A DNA stretch of 64,000 nucleotides from Dactylosporangium fulvum (GTDB lineage Bacteria > Actinomycetota > Actinomycetes > Mycobacteriales > Micromonosporaceae): the NCBI RefSeq assembly GCF_025137375.1, contig NZ_CP073720.1, positions 2,504,501 to 2,568,500 of the forward strand, written 5' to 3'. The position numbers and the translations under genes are program-made. Below the pieces are notes generated by a model. The model saw only the letters and a list, made by a program, of their open reading frames with translations. It searched no databases and was not told the origin of the DNA. Shown one piece after another: positions 26,742-36,155 of this stretch. The number at the start of each line of letters is the position of its first letter. Within the stretch, counting starts at the first letter, position 1.

Positions 26742-28082
26742 TCACCCGGTGTAGCCGTCGGCGACCTCCAGCGCATCGTCGATCGCGTCGATGCCCTCCA
26801 GCAGCTCCGCCTCCGTGATCACCAGCGGCGGCACCACGTGCAGCCGGTTGAAGTGCGTGAACGGCCACACGCCGCGGGCCTTGCAGGCCGCGACCACCTC
26901 GGCCATCGGCTTCGCCGCCGGGCCGCCGGCGTTGTACGGGACCAGCATCTCCTTCGTGTCCCGGTCGCGGACCAGCTCGATCGCCCAGAACAGGCCGAGG
27001 CCCCGCACGTCGCCCACCGACGGGTGGCGGTCGCGCAGCTTCTCCAGCCTCGGCCGCACGACCCGCTCGCCGAGGTCGCGGACCCGCTCCGGGATCGCCT
27101 CGTCGCGCATGACCTCGATGGTGGCGACCGCCGCCGCACAGGCGAGCGGGTGCCCCGAGTAGGTCAGCCCGCCGGGGAACGGCCGGTCGGCGAACGTCTC
27201 GTACACCCTCGGGCCCAGGATCACCCCGCCCAGCGGGATGTAGCCCGAGTTCACCCCCTTGGCGAAGGTGATGAGGTCGGGCACCACACCCCACCGGTCG
27301 ACGGCGAACCACTCGCCGCACCTGCCGAAGCCGCTCATCACCTCGTCGGCGATGAGCAGCACGCCGTGCCGGTCGCACAGCTCCCGCACGCCGGCGAGGT
27401 AGCCCGGCGGCGGCACGAGGATGCCGTTGGTGCCCACCACCGGCTCCAGGATGACGGCCGCGATCGTCTGCGGCCCCTCGAACGTGAACACCTCTTCCAG
27501 GTGGGCGAGAGCGCGCTCGGTCTCCTGCTCGGGGGATTCGGAGAAGAAGGGGGAGCGGTACGGGTAGGGCCCGAAGAACCGCACCACCCCGGGCATGGCG
27601 GGCTCGTTGGCCCAGCGCCGCGGGTCGCCGGTGAGCGTGATCGAGCCGGTGGTGGCGCCGTGGTACGACCGGTAGGCCGACAGGATCTTGTGCCGGCCGG
27701 TGGTGCCGCGCGCCATCCGCACGGCGTGCTCGTTGGCCTCCGTGCCGCCGTTGGTGAAGAACACGTGCCGGAGGTCGCCGGGCGCCGCCTCCGCGATGAG
27801 CCGGGCCGCGGTGCTGCGGGCCGCGTTGCCGAACGTCGGCGCGATCGTGCACAGCTGCGCGGCCTGCTCCTGGATCGCGGCGACCACCCGGGGGTGCTGG
27901 TGGCCGAGGTTGAGGTTGACGAGTTGTGAGGCGAAGTCCAGGTAACGCTTGCCGTCGGTGTCCCAGAACGTGCTGCCGAGGCCGCCGGCGACGACGACCG
28001 GATCGAGGGTTCGCTGTGCCGACCAGGAGTGGAACACGTGGGCGCGGTCGTCGCGGTATGCGTCGGTGGGTTGTCCCGTCAT
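26742..28082 (-). CDS. Class III aminotransferase, probable beta-alanine transaminase
   Basis: 446 residues. PLP residues are Asp246 (L-L-I-A-D-E-V-M-S-G-F-G) and Lys275 (T-F-A-K-G-V-N-S-G-Y). The G-G-T-E-A-N-E-H-A phosphate-binding turn is present. It most likely moves the amino group of beta-alanine to pyruvate or 2-oxoglutarate, giving malonate semialdehyde for the MmsA-type enzyme in the neighbouring operon. TAGCTT sits 6 nt before the ATG (leaderless pattern). A copy of the putative MocR site lies 29-58 bp upstream of the start, linking it to that regulon. Confidence 0.93.
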   Translation of the reverse strand: MTGQPTDAYRDDRAHVFHSWSAQRTLDPVVVAGGLGSTFWDTDGKRYLDFASQLVNLNLGHQHPRVVAAIQEQAAQLCTIAPTFGNAARSTAARLIAEAAPGDLRHVFFTNGGTEANEHAVRMARGTTGRHKILSAYRSYHGATTGSITLTGDPRRWANEPAMPGVVRFFGPYPYRSPFFSESPEQETERALAHLEEVFTFEGPQTIAAVILEPVVGTNGILVPPPGYLAGVRELCDRHGVLLIADEVMSGFGRCGEWFAVDRWGVVPDLITFAKGVNSGYIPLGGVILGPRVYETFADRPFPGGLTYSGHPLACAAAVATIEVMRDEAIPERVRDLGERVVRPRLEKLRDRHPSVGDVRGLGLFWAIELVRDRDTKEMLVPYNAGGPAAKPMAEVVAACKARGVWPFTHFNRLHVVPPLVITEAELLEGIDAIDDALEVADGYTG

Positions 28083-28110
28083 GCACTGAAGCTAATGGCA
28101 CATGTGAGGA

Positions 28111-28140
28111 CGGACAATATCTCAACTGTTACAGGTTGTT
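28111..28140 (+). promoter_or_regulatory. Candidate MocR operator, copy 2
   Basis: cggacaat-atctc-aa-ct-gttacag-gt-tgtt. It lies between the divergent aminotransferase (28082) and PPOX (28161) starts. It matches copy 1 at 20103-20133 in all four conserved blocks and in spacing. Confidence 0.55.
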
Positions 28141-28160
28141 ACGCGTCCTATGCTGAGCAC

Positions 28161-28775
28161 ATGCAGATCACCTCGGTAGCGGAACTGGAGGAAGTGCTCG
28201 GGTCGCCGACGCCCCGGGCAGTGACCAAGGAACGAGCCCAGCTCAAGCAGGCCGACCGCGACTGGCTCGCGGTGTCCCCGTTCGTGCTCGTCGCCACGTC
28301 CGACGCGGACGGCAACTGCGACGTCTCGCCGAAGGGCGACCCGCCCGGCTTCGTCCACGTCATCGACGACGCGACGATCGCGATCCCGGAGCGCCCCGGC
28401 AACCGCCGGGCCGACGGCTTCCACAACATCCTGGCCAACCCGCACGTGGGCCTGATCTTCCTCGTGCCCGGCCGGCGCGAGACGCTGCGGATCAACGGCC
28501 GCGCCCGGCTGCTGACCGACGCGCCGTGGTTCGGCGAGCTGGTCGTCGAGGGCCACCGGCCGATCATGGCGCTCGTGGTCGACATCGACACGATCTTCTT
28601 CCACTGCCAGAAGGCGTTCATGCGCTCGAAACTGTGGAAGCACGAGACGTGGACGCCCGAGGCGCTGCCGTCGCACGCGAAGCTCGTCAAGAGCGTCCAG
28701 GACACCCCGGAGACGGTCGAGGAACTCGAGGTCTACTACGCCGAGGATACCTACCGCCGGGGGCTCTACGCCTGA
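28161..28775 (+). CDS. FMN-binding pyridoxamine 5'-phosphate oxidase-family protein
   Basis: 204 residues of the PPOX/split-barrel fold (MSMEG_1061-like). Typical segments are F-V-L-V-A-T-S-D-A-D-G-N-C-D-V-S-P-K-G-D, I-A-I-P-E-R-P-G-N-R-R and G-L-I-F-L-V-P-G-R-R-E-T-L-R-I-N-G. The flavin or F420 cofactor reaction is unknown. TATGCT lies 6 nt before the ATG. It shares the control region of the aminotransferase gene and the putative MocR site, so it may belong to the same regulon. A link between a PNPox-like protein and a PLP-dependent regulator is suggestive only. Confidence 0.88.
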   Translation: MQITSVAELEEVLGSPTPRAVTKERAQLKQADRDWLAVSPFVLVATSDADGNCDVSPKGDPPGFVHVIDDATIAIPERPGNRRADGFHNILANPHVGLIFLVPGRRETLRINGRARLLTDAPWFGELVVEGHRPIMALVVDIDTIFFHCQKAFMRSKLWKHETWTPEALPSHAKLVKSVQDTPETVEELEVYYAEDTYRRGLYA

Positions 28776-28866
28776 TACTCCTCACCCGGGTGGTAGTGGC
28801 GGCCGCCGCCTGAACGGTAGGGCTAGACCCACCGACACGCGGCCGTCCGTCGGCCAGAATGGCGGC

Positions 28867-30159
28867 ATGAGAGCAGCCGTGCCGTACATCCGCCGGGGAC
28901 TGACCGCTGTCGGTAGGGTGGCGCTGCTCGGGCTGCTCGCGCTGCCCGTCCGGATCGCCCTGTTCGTGCTGAGCGTCGTGACGTTCGTGCTGTCGATCGC
29001 CGGCGTCGGGCTGGTCCTGGCGCCGCTCGTCCAGCTCGTCGTGCGCCGCTACGCCGACCTGCACCGCCGGCTGGCCGGCGAGTGGTCCGGCGTCGACATC
29101 CTCCGGCCGTATCGTCCGCAGCCCCCGCGCGCGTTCATCGGCTCGCCGCGCCGCTGGCTGTGGCTGGTCAGGGACCCGGCGACGTGGCGCGACCTGGTGT
29201 GGCTGCTCGCCGGTGCGCCGACCGGGGTGGTGCTCGGCGTGCTCGGGCCGGCCCTGCTGGCCTACGGGGCGGAGGGTCTCCTGGGCATTCCCGTGATCAT
29301 CGACGCGGCCACGGACTGGTACGGGTATGGTGTCACCTGGCCGATCGACGACACCTTCGACGTGCTCAGCGTGCCGGCGCAGGGCGCCCTGATCACCGCC
29401 GGCGCCCTCTACGCGGGACCCTGGCTGCTGTGGACCCTCGCCCAGTTCGACCGGTCGCTGCTCGGCCCGACCCGCAGCGCCCGGCTGGCCGTCCGGGTCG
29501 ACCGGCTCACCGAGACCCGCACCCAGGTCGTCGACGCGCAGGCCGCCGAGTTGCGCCGCATTGAGCGCGACCTGCACGACGGCGCGCAGGCCCGCATCGC
29601 GGCTCTCGGCATGAGCCTCGGCATGGCGGAGGAGCTCGTCACCCGCGACCCGGCCGCCGCCCAGGCGCTCATCGCCGAGGCGCGCGAGGCGAGCGGGCTG
29701 GCGCTCGCCGAGTTGCGGCTGCTCGTGCGCGGCATCCATCCGCCGGTCCTCGCCGAGCGCGGTCTCGGCGGCGCGCTCCAGGCGCTGGCGCTGACCCTGC
29801 CGATCCCGGTCGCCGTGGAGAGCGACCTGAGCGGCCGGCCGCCGGCGCCGGTCGAGTCCGCGGCCTACTTCGCGGTCGTCGAGGCTCTCACCAACGTGGT
29901 CAAGCACGGCGGGGCGTCGGCGGCCTGGGTATCGTTGACCCACCTCGGAGGCGCCATCTACATCACCGTCGGCGACGACGGCGTCGGTGGCGCGGCCCCG
30001 CGCGCCGGTTCCGGGCTGGCCGGTGTCGAGCGCCGGCTGGGGGCGTTCGACGGCAGCCTGACCGTCGACAGCCCACCCGGCGGCCCGACCGTGCTGACTA
30101 TGGAGCTGCCGTGCGCGTTGTCATCGCCGAAGACCTCGCCCTCCTCCGCGACGGGCTGA
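28867..30159 (+). CDS. Sensor histidine kinase (HisKA_3 family)
   Basis: 430 residues. The N-terminus has about four to five hydrophobic segments (residues ~15-60, 110-140, 170-195), matching the usual membrane sensor of this class. The dimerisation/phosphoacceptor helix reads R-I-E-R-D-L-H-D-G-A-Q-A-R with His237. An HATPase_c domain follows, with E-A-L-T-N-V-V-K-H (N box) and G-D-D-G-V-G-G. It overlaps the response-regulator gene by 49 bp, which implies coupled expression. The signal is unknown. Confidence 0.93.
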   Translation: MRAAVPYIRRGLTAVGRVALLGLLALPVRIALFVLSVVTFVLSIAGVGLVLAPLVQLVVRRYADLHRRLAGEWSGVDILRPYRPQPPRAFIGSPRRWLWLVRDPATWRDLVWLLAGAPTGVVLGVLGPALLAYGAEGLLGIPVIIDAATDWYGYGVTWPIDDTFDVLSVPAQGALITAGALYAGPWLLWTLAQFDRSLLGPTRSARLAVRVDRLTETRTQVVDAQAAELRRIERDLHDGAQARIAALGMSLGMAEELVTRDPAAAQALIAEAREASGLALAELRLLVRGIHPPVLAERGLGGALQALALTLPIPVAVESDLSGRPPAPVESAAYFAVVEALTNVVKHGGASAAWVSLTHLGGAIYITVGDDGVGGAAPRAGSGLAGVERRLGAFDGSLTVDSPPGGPTVLTMELPCALSSPKTSPSSATG

Positions 30160-30752
30160 TCCGGCTGCTGACCGCATACGACTTCGAGGTGGTGCAGGCC
30201 GTCGACAACGGCACCGACCTGCGCACCGCACTGCTGGAACACCGGCCCGACGTCGCGGTCGTCGACGTGCGCCTGCCGCCGACCTTCACCGACGAGGGCC
30301 TGCGGGCCGCGATCTCCGCCCGGGCCGAGGCCCCCGGCCTGCCGGTGCTCGTCCTCTCGCAGCACGTGGAGCAGTTGTACGCGCGGGAGCTGTTGTCCGA
30401 CAGCCGGGGCGGGGTCGGCTATCTGCTGAAGGACCGCGTCGCGACGGTCGCCGAGTTCGTCGACGCGGTGCGCCGCGTGGCGCGGGGCGGCATGGCGATG
30501 GACCCGGAGGTCGTCTCGCAGCTGCTGGCCCGTAACGCCGGCGAGCCGACCCGGGCCCTCACCCCGCGCGAGCGGGAGGTGCTGGGCCTGATGGCGGAGG
30601 GCCGGTCCAACGTCGCGATCGCGGCACGGCTGTTCGTCACCGAGAAGGCCGTCGGCAAGCACATCAACAACATCTTCACCAAGCTCGGCCTGCCTCCGTC
30701 GGAGGACGACAACCGCCGCGTGCTCGCGGTGCTGGCCTACCTCAACGCGTAG
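30111..30752 (+). CDS. NarL/FixJ-type LuxR response regulator
   Basis: 213 residues. The receiver domain has E7, D8, phospho-acceptor Asp52 (A-V-V-D-V-R-L-P-P) and Lys in Y-L-L-K-D-R. The C-terminal LuxR helix-turn-helix contains L-T-P-R-E-R-E-V-L-G-L-M-A-E-G-R-S-N. The GTG start lies inside the end of the kinase gene. It is the cognate partner of the upstream sensor kinase. Targets are unknown; the downstream methyltransferase gene starts 20 bp later and may be co-transcribed. Confidence 0.95.
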   Translation: MRVVIAEDLALLRDGLIRLLTAYDFEVVQAVDNGTDLRTALLEHRPDVAVVDVRLPPTFTDEGLRAAISARAEAPGLPVLVLSQHVEQLYARELLSDSRGGVGYLLKDRVATVAEFVDAVRRVARGGMAMDPEVVSQLLARNAGEPTRALTPREREVLGLMAEGRSNVAIAARLFVTEKAVGKHINNIFTKLGLPPSEDDNRRVLAVLAYLNA

Positions 30753-30772
30753 CCGGTCCAGGTAGCGCTGTC

Positions 30773-31537
30773 GTGCCATCACGATCCGAGATCGTCGCCC
30801 GCCTGCGGGCCGCCGGCTGTGTCTTCGCCGAGGACGAGGCGGCCCTCCTGCTCGGCGCCGCCCGCGACGACGATCATCTCGAGTCCATGATCGCGCGCCG
30901 CGTGGCGGGGTTCCCGCTGGAGCACGTGCTCGGCTGGGCCGACTTCTCCGGTGTGCGGGTGGCCGTCACCGACGGCGTCTTCGTCCCCCGCCACCGCACC
31001 GAGCTGCTGACGACGACCGCCCGCACCCTCGTCCGCCCGGGGCACACCGTGCTCGACCTGTGCTGCGGCACCGGCGTGCTCGGCCTCGTCGTCGTGCGGG
31101 ACGTCACCCCGGTCCGTCTCGTCGCCTCGGACGTCGACCCGGCCGCCGTCGAGTGCGCCCGCCGCAACCTCGCCCCGCTGACGGAGGAGGTGTTCTGCGG
31201 CGACCTGTTCGCGCCGCTCCCCGCGGACCTGCGCGGGACGGTCGACCTCCTGCTCGCCAACGTCCCGTACGTGCCGACGGCCGAGATCGCCTATCTCCCG
31301 GAGGAGTTCCGCGTCCACGAGGCTCGTGCGGCGCTGGACGGCGGTGCCGACGGCTTGGACGTGCTGCGCCGCCTCGCCGCCGAGGCACCCGGCTGGCTGG
31401 CCCCCGACGGCGCCCTGCTGACCGAGGTGGGCGTGGTGCAGGCGGACCCGGCACACGAGATCCTGTCGTCGGCCGGCCTGCACCCTCGGACGGTTTCCGA
31501 CACGGAGACCTTCGTCGTCGTCGCGTCCCTGCCCTGA
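30773..31537 (+). CDS. HemK/PrmC-like protein-glutamine N5-methyltransferase paralogue
   Basis: 254 residues. SAM-binding motif I is L-D-L-C-C-G-T-G-V-L-G (94-104) and acidic motif II is A-S-D-V-D-P. The catalytic tetrad is N-V-P-Y at 163-166 instead of the usual N-P-P-Y. The upstream F-V-P-R-H-R-T-E segment matches the PrmC hinge. It may methylate a release factor or another Gln-containing protein. Because a housekeeping PrmC is normally near prfA, this is probably a secondary copy (inference). Confidence 0.88.
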   Translation: MPSRSEIVARLRAAGCVFAEDEAALLLGAARDDDHLESMIARRVAGFPLEHVLGWADFSGVRVAVTDGVFVPRHRTELLTTTARTLVRPGHTVLDLCCGTGVLGLVVVRDVTPVRLVASDVDPAAVECARRNLAPLTEEVFCGDLFAPLPADLRGTVDLLLANVPYVPTAEIAYLPEEFRVHEARAALDGGADGLDVLRRLAAEAPGWLAPDGALLTEVGVVQADPAHEILSSAGLHPRTVSDTETFVVVASLP

Positions 31538-31600
31538 CCGTCGTGCTGTCTCACGATATGAGTCAGACAATATATCCATGAATGTCGAATCGATCGATAA

Positions 31601-32461
<861 letters not shown>

Positions 32462-32492
32462 TCGTCGGCTGACCGGCGGCTGATGCGAGGGA

Positions 32493-32526
32493 GCGGTGGG
32501 CGGCCCGGCGAGGGGCCACCCACCGC
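32493..32526 (+). terminator. Hairpin terminator after the S1 protease
   Basis: Outer stem gcggtggg/cccaccgc (8 bp) with an inner ggccc/gggcc layer. It begins 32 bp after the stop and has no long T-run, as is common in GC-rich genomes. Confidence 0.6.
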
Positions 32527-32610
32527 GCCTTCGCGGCTCGCGCTTTTCGCGGCGGCCCGCATCCCGGTCGCGGTCCGGGCCTCCGCATTGGCCCGCGTCC
32601 CGGTCGCGGC

Positions 32611-32889
32611 TCATGACGGGCGGCCCGGCACGACGAGCCCCGACTCGTACGCGACCACCACCGCCTGTGTCCGGTCCCGCAGCCCGAGCTTGCCCAGCAC
32701 GCGGCTGACATGGGTCTTGACGGTCTCCTCGCTGACCACCAGGCGCTCGGCGATCTCCGGGTTGGACAGCCCGCCCGCCATCAGCCGCAGCACCTCCGTC
32801 TCGCGTGGCGTCAGGACGTCGAACACCGTTCCCGCGGCCCGTGTCCGCGGCCGCAACCGCGCGAATTCGGCGATCAGCCGGCGGGTCAC
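32611..32889 (-). pseudogene. Response-regulator stump (LuxR output domain only)
   Basis: The frame encodes a complete LuxR-type DNA-binding domain (L-T-P-R-E-T-E-V-L-R-L-M-A-G-G-L-S-N-P-E-I-A through V-K-T-H-V) preceded by about 25 linker residues. The receiver domain is missing: the sequence switches at about 32890 to an ABC-transporter fragment on the other strand. It is the C-terminal part of a NarL-type regulator whose first ~120 codons were deleted. It might still make a constitutive DNA-binding protein if transcribed. Confidence 0.85.
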
Positions 32890-32892
32890 CGT

Positions 32893-33080
32893 CGGCGCCG
32901 GTGGCCGCCACCGGCGAGGACCTCCTCGCGATCGAGGGCCTGCCCGGGGACCGGGTCGCCGCGCTGCTCACCGCGGGGGGCGTGCCGTTCTCGGAGCTCC
33001 GGCAGCACCGGGCCTCGCTGGAGGAGGCCTACATGGAGCTGACCCGTGACGGCGTCGAGTTCAGTGCGAGCGGGCGATGA
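32893..33080 (+). pseudogene. ABC transporter ATP-binding protein, C-terminal fragment
   Basis: Only about the last 60 codons remain. They include L-A-I-E-G-L-P-G-D-R-V-A-A-L-L and L-E-E-A-Y-M-E-L-T, the usual tail of DrrA/CcmA-like ATPases. Walker A, signature and Walker B are all gone. The stop overlaps the permease ATG (ATGA at 33077-33080), showing that this was an intact ATPase-permease operon before the deletion. Confidence 0.85.
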
Positions 33081-33618
33081 GCGGCGGGGACGGGTTCCTC
33101 TCGACACTGCGTGCCGAGTGGACGAAGCTGCGCACGGTGCGTCGCTGGGTGGTGACGCTGTTCGCCGCCGCGGTGCTGATCGTGTCGATGGGCCTGCTGG
33201 CCTCGTCGAGCAGCGGATCCTGCCGGGCCGGGGGTTCACCGCGGCCACCGGCAACCCGCTGCCGTCACTCGCCGACGAGCCGACCCGGCGGGCCGCGCTG
33301 GGCACCGTGCTGTACCTCGTCCTGATCGCCCTGCTCAGCGCCGGAGTGGCGGTGCTCGTCCGGGACACCGCCGGCGCGATCACGGGGATGCTGGGCGTGC
33401 TCTACGTCGCACCGCTCGCGGCGTCCTTGGTGTCCGACCCGCGTTGGGAGCGGCGCCTGCACCGGTTCGGGCCGATGGACGCCGGGCTGGCCGTGCAGAC
33501 GACGCGGCACCTGACACCGCCCGACATCGGGCCCTGGGCCGGCCTGGGCGTGCTGGCGCTGTACGCGGCGGTGGCGGTGGTGCTCGCGGTGATCGTCTTC
33601 GAGATCCGCGATGCGTGA
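33077..33618 (+). pseudogene. ABC-2 type permease with internal deletion and frameshift
   Basis: The N-terminus (L-R-A-E-W-T-K-L-R-T-V-R-R-W-V and one transmembrane helix) is in one frame to about 33210. The C-terminal half (I-L-P-G-R-G-F-T onward, four hydrophobic segments, to 33618) is in another. The central helices and loop expected for a ~260-residue-plus permease are absent. The joint lies at about 33205-33220. This is a second lesion in the same former operon. Confidence 0.85.
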
Positions 33619-33656
33619 CGGGTTCCGGTGGCCGGGCGGGGTCGCGGGGTGGGGGA

Positions 33657-33685
33657 GGCGGGGCCGCCGGAACGGCGGCCCCGCC
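33657..33685. terminator. 12-bp stem hairpin between convergent units
   Basis: ggcggggccgcc (33657-33668) pairs with ggcggccccgcc (33674-33685) around GGAAC. It separates the permease remnant from the DUF892 gene. Confidence 0.7.
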
Positions 33686-33721
33686 CCGTGCCAGGCGCTC
33701 GCCGCGCCGGCCCGTCCAGGG

Positions 33722-34216
33722 TCAGACGTTCATCGTGACCCGCTGGCCGAGCTCGTGGCTGATGCGCTCGAAGGTGCCCGCGTTCTCCTGCTTCTGGACC
33801 AGGTTGGTCTGCAGGACCTGCGCGCACTGCGTCTCGCCCATGAGCAGCGCCTTGTCGATGAGTCCGCGGTAGCCGGCCATGCCGAAGTGCGCGAGCTTCG
33901 TCTCGGCGTCGACCGTGTAGATCTCCAGCGTCTCGGTGGAGGGGCGCTGGCTGGTGAACTGCTGGAACTCCGCGCGCATGCCGTCGAGGGTCGTGCACGA
34001 GACGTCCATCGGTTCCGTCTCCATCATCGCGAAGCACGTCTCGAGGTTCTGGATCTTCTGCTGACCCTGCTGCTGCTGGGCGCGCAGGATCTGGGCCAGG
34101 GGGCTCTGCTCCGCCTGACCGAGGATCTCACCCACCAGCTGGTTGCTCTTGCGCTCGGCGTCGTACATGCCCGACAGCTCGTAGAGGAACAGGTCGGCCG
34201 GGTTGTCGAGTGCCAT
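33722..34216 (-). CDS. DUF892/YciE-YciF family ferritin-like protein
   Basis: 164 residues, all-helical. Family features are the opening L-F-L-Y-E-L-S-G-M-Y-D-A-E, internal helices with Glu-x-x-His-like spacing, and a mid-protein E-T-L-E-I-Y-T-V-D-A-E-T-K-L-A-H-F segment. Members have a ferritin-like four-helix bundle and are linked to stress responses. A metal site cannot be confirmed by eye. AGGAGA lies at good spacing upstream of the ATG. Confidence 0.8.
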   Translation of the reverse strand: MALDNPADLFLYELSGMYDAERKSNQLVGEILGQAEQSPLAQILRAQQQQGQQKIQNLETCFAMMETEPMDVSCTTLDGMRAEFQQFTSQRPSTETLEIYTVDAETKLAHFGMAGYRGLIDKALLMGETQCAQVLQTNLVQKQENAGTFERISHELGQRVTMNV

Positions 34217-34391
34217 CTGCTTCTCCTGCCTGGGTTGGGGTCTGTGGGGTGCTGCCGGCCGCGCTCTACCCGTTCCGCACGGCACTGAACACGATGGCCG
34301 GGCCGAAGTCGCTGCCGTCGGCGGCGCGGCAGGAGAGCCGGCGCGGCAGGAGCGCCGGCGCAGGCGGCCACCGGCTTCACCGTCGGCAACG

Positions 34392-34445
34392 GGCACGAAC
34401 ACCAACCCCGCCGTGTTCACGCTCAACGGGACGCGGTGCTCGTGA
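34392..34445 (+). pseudogene. C-terminal scrap of a CBM2-type carbohydrate-binding module
   Basis: The last 17 codons before TGA at 34443-34445 read G-T-N-T-N-P-A-V-F-T-L-N-G-T-R-C-S, which is very like the closing strand of CBM2 cellulose-binding modules. Nothing CBM-like precedes it in any frame, so this would be the tail of a lost secreted protein. The rest of 34217-34473 shows nothing recognisable. Confidence 0.4.
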
Positions 34446-34473
34446 CGTAACCCCGAGTGCTTAACCTCGATGG

Positions 34474-35862
34474 GTGGATCGCGTCGTGATCGTGGGGGCG
34501 GGGCCGGTGGGCGCCGCCGCCGCGATCCTTCTCGCGCAGCGCGGGGTGCCGTGCCTGCTGCTGGACCGGTACGCGGAACCGTATCCGCTGCCGCGCGCGG
34601 TCCACGTCGACGACGAGGTGGTGCGGATCCTGCAGGAACTCGGCGTCGCCGACGAGTTCCTGCAGGTGAGCCGGCCCGGGCTGGGGCTGCGGCTGCTCGA
34701 CGGGCGGCACCGGGTGATGGCCGAGTTCCGCCGGGACACGGCGACCGGGCCGCACGGGTATCCGCAGGCCAACATGTTCGACCAGCCGGATCTGGAGCGG
34801 CTGCTGCGGGCGCGGCTGGCGACGCTGGACGGCGTCGAGTTCGTCGGCGGCGCGGAGGTCGTCGGGGTGTCGTCAGCGGTTTCGTCGGCGCACGTGACGT
34901 ACCGACTCCGCCGGAACGGTGAAGAGCGCACCGTCCCGGCGGCGGCCGTCCTCGGGTGTGACGGGGCCAACAGCACCGTCCGCGGGTTGATCGGGGCGAC
35001 GCTGGAGGACCTGCGCTTCGAGGAGCGCTGGCTCGTCGTGGACGGCGTGTGCGACCGCGACCTGGGCGCGTGGGGCGGTGTCCACCAGGTCTGCGACCCG
35101 CGCCGGGCGGCGACCTTCATGCAGCTGGGTTCGCTGCGGTACCGGTGGGAGTTCCGCCTCCGCCCCGGTGAGTCCATTGTGGATGTACAGCCGCTGGTCG
35201 CCCCGTGGCTGGGTGACGCGGCGGTGCGGATCGTGCGCCGCGCGGAGTACACCTTCCGGGCCCGCGTCGCCGATCGCTGGCGCTCCGGCCGGGTCTTCCT
35301 CCTCGGCGACGCCGCCCACCAGACCCCGCCGTTCATCGGGCAGGGACTCGGCGCCGGGCTGCGGGACGCGTACAACCTCGTGTGGAAGCTCGCGTCGGAC
35401 GACGAACGGTTGCTCGACTCGTACGAACGGGAGCGCAAGCCGCACGCCCGCGCCCAGATCCGGCTGGCCATCGTGGCCGGCTGGGCGATGACGGGCGGGC
35501 AGGACCGCGCGGCGGCGGTACGGCGGGTGGTGCTCGGTGCGATCTGGCGCGTGCCGGGCCTGAAAGGACTGGCGCTGCGCTCGACGAGCCCGCCGCTGGA
35601 CCACGTCGGCCGGGACCGGCGCGCCGGTCGCCTCGCGCCGCAGCCGACGGTGGTCTGGGAGGGGCGCGAGGTGCGGCTGGACGACGCGCTCGGCCCCGGC
35701 TGGGCGACCCTGTTCGGCGCGCGGCCGCCCGCCCCGCACCTGGTCCGCGGCCGCCCGATCCGGGTGACCCCCGAGTTCGACCCGTCCGGCGCCCTGCGCC
35801 GGTGGATGCGCGGCCGGACGATCGTGCTGCGCCCGGACCGGGTCGTGCACGCGGCGCACTGA
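34474..35862 (+). CDS. FAD-dependent aromatic monooxygenase (MhpA/PheA-like)
   Basis: 462 residues. The Rossmann start is V-I-V-G-A-G-P-V-G. The middle D-G motif reads G-C-D-G-A-N-S-T-V-R, and the FAD ribityl-binding motif reads G-R-V-F-L-L-G-D-A-A-H-Q-T-P-P-F-I-G-Q-G. It resembles 3-(3-hydroxyphenyl)propionate hydroxylase, but its ~460 residues lack most of the thioredoxin-like tail, so it is a short-form member. The substrate is unknown, possibly a natural-product phenol. The GTG start has TAACCT 6 nt upstream (leaderless pattern). Confidence 0.9.
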   Translation: MDRVVIVGAGPVGAAAAILLAQRGVPCLLLDRYAEPYPLPRAVHVDDEVVRILQELGVADEFLQVSRPGLGLRLLDGRHRVMAEFRRDTATGPHGYPQANMFDQPDLERLLRARLATLDGVEFVGGAEVVGVSSAVSSAHVTYRLRRNGEERTVPAAAVLGCDGANSTVRGLIGATLEDLRFEERWLVVDGVCDRDLGAWGGVHQVCDPRRAATFMQLGSLRYRWEFRLRPGESIVDVQPLVAPWLGDAAVRIVRRAEYTFRARVADRWRSGRVFLLGDAAHQTPPFIGQGLGAGLRDAYNLVWKLASDDERLLDSYERERKPHARAQIRLAIVAGWAMTGGQDRAAAVRRVVLGAIWRVPGLKGLALRSTSPPLDHVGRDRRAGRLAPQPTVVWEGREVRLDDALGPGWATLFGARPPAPHLVRGRPIRVTPEFDPSGALRRWMRGRTIVLRPDRVVHAAH

Positions 35863-35891
35863 GGCCGGCCTGCCTGGTCGCGCTGACCGCC

Positions 35892-36044
35892 TCAGGCGCC
35901 GGCTGTGCGGCGTGCGCGGGCCGTGCGCTTGCCCCACGGGTCGGGATCGTCCCACGTGCGGGCGTGGATCAGGCCTACCACCAGCACCCCGGCCGCGGCG
36001 GCCCATCCCGCGGGACCGGCGAACGGCCGCGCCGTCGCCGTCAT
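35892..36044 (-). CDS. Small single-pass membrane protein
   Basis: 50 residues: a short polar start, one hydrophobic helix (about residues 12-26, W-A-A-A-A-G-V-L-V-V-G-L-I) and a basic tail. It is preceded by GGAGG 13 nt and GAGG just upstream of the ATG. No family is known. It is convergent with the monooxygenase gene. Confidence 0.45.
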   Translation of the reverse strand: MTATARPFAGPAGWAAAAGVLVVGLIHARTWDDPDPWGKRTARARRTAGA

Positions 36045-36155
36045 CCTCGACGGCCTCCGCCCGGACCGTGGGGGTGACGGGGCCGGGGGCGACAGCCGGG
36101 GGCGGTCACCCGGGTGAGAAATGCGCTGGACGGTGCGCGGACAATCGGAGTTGAT

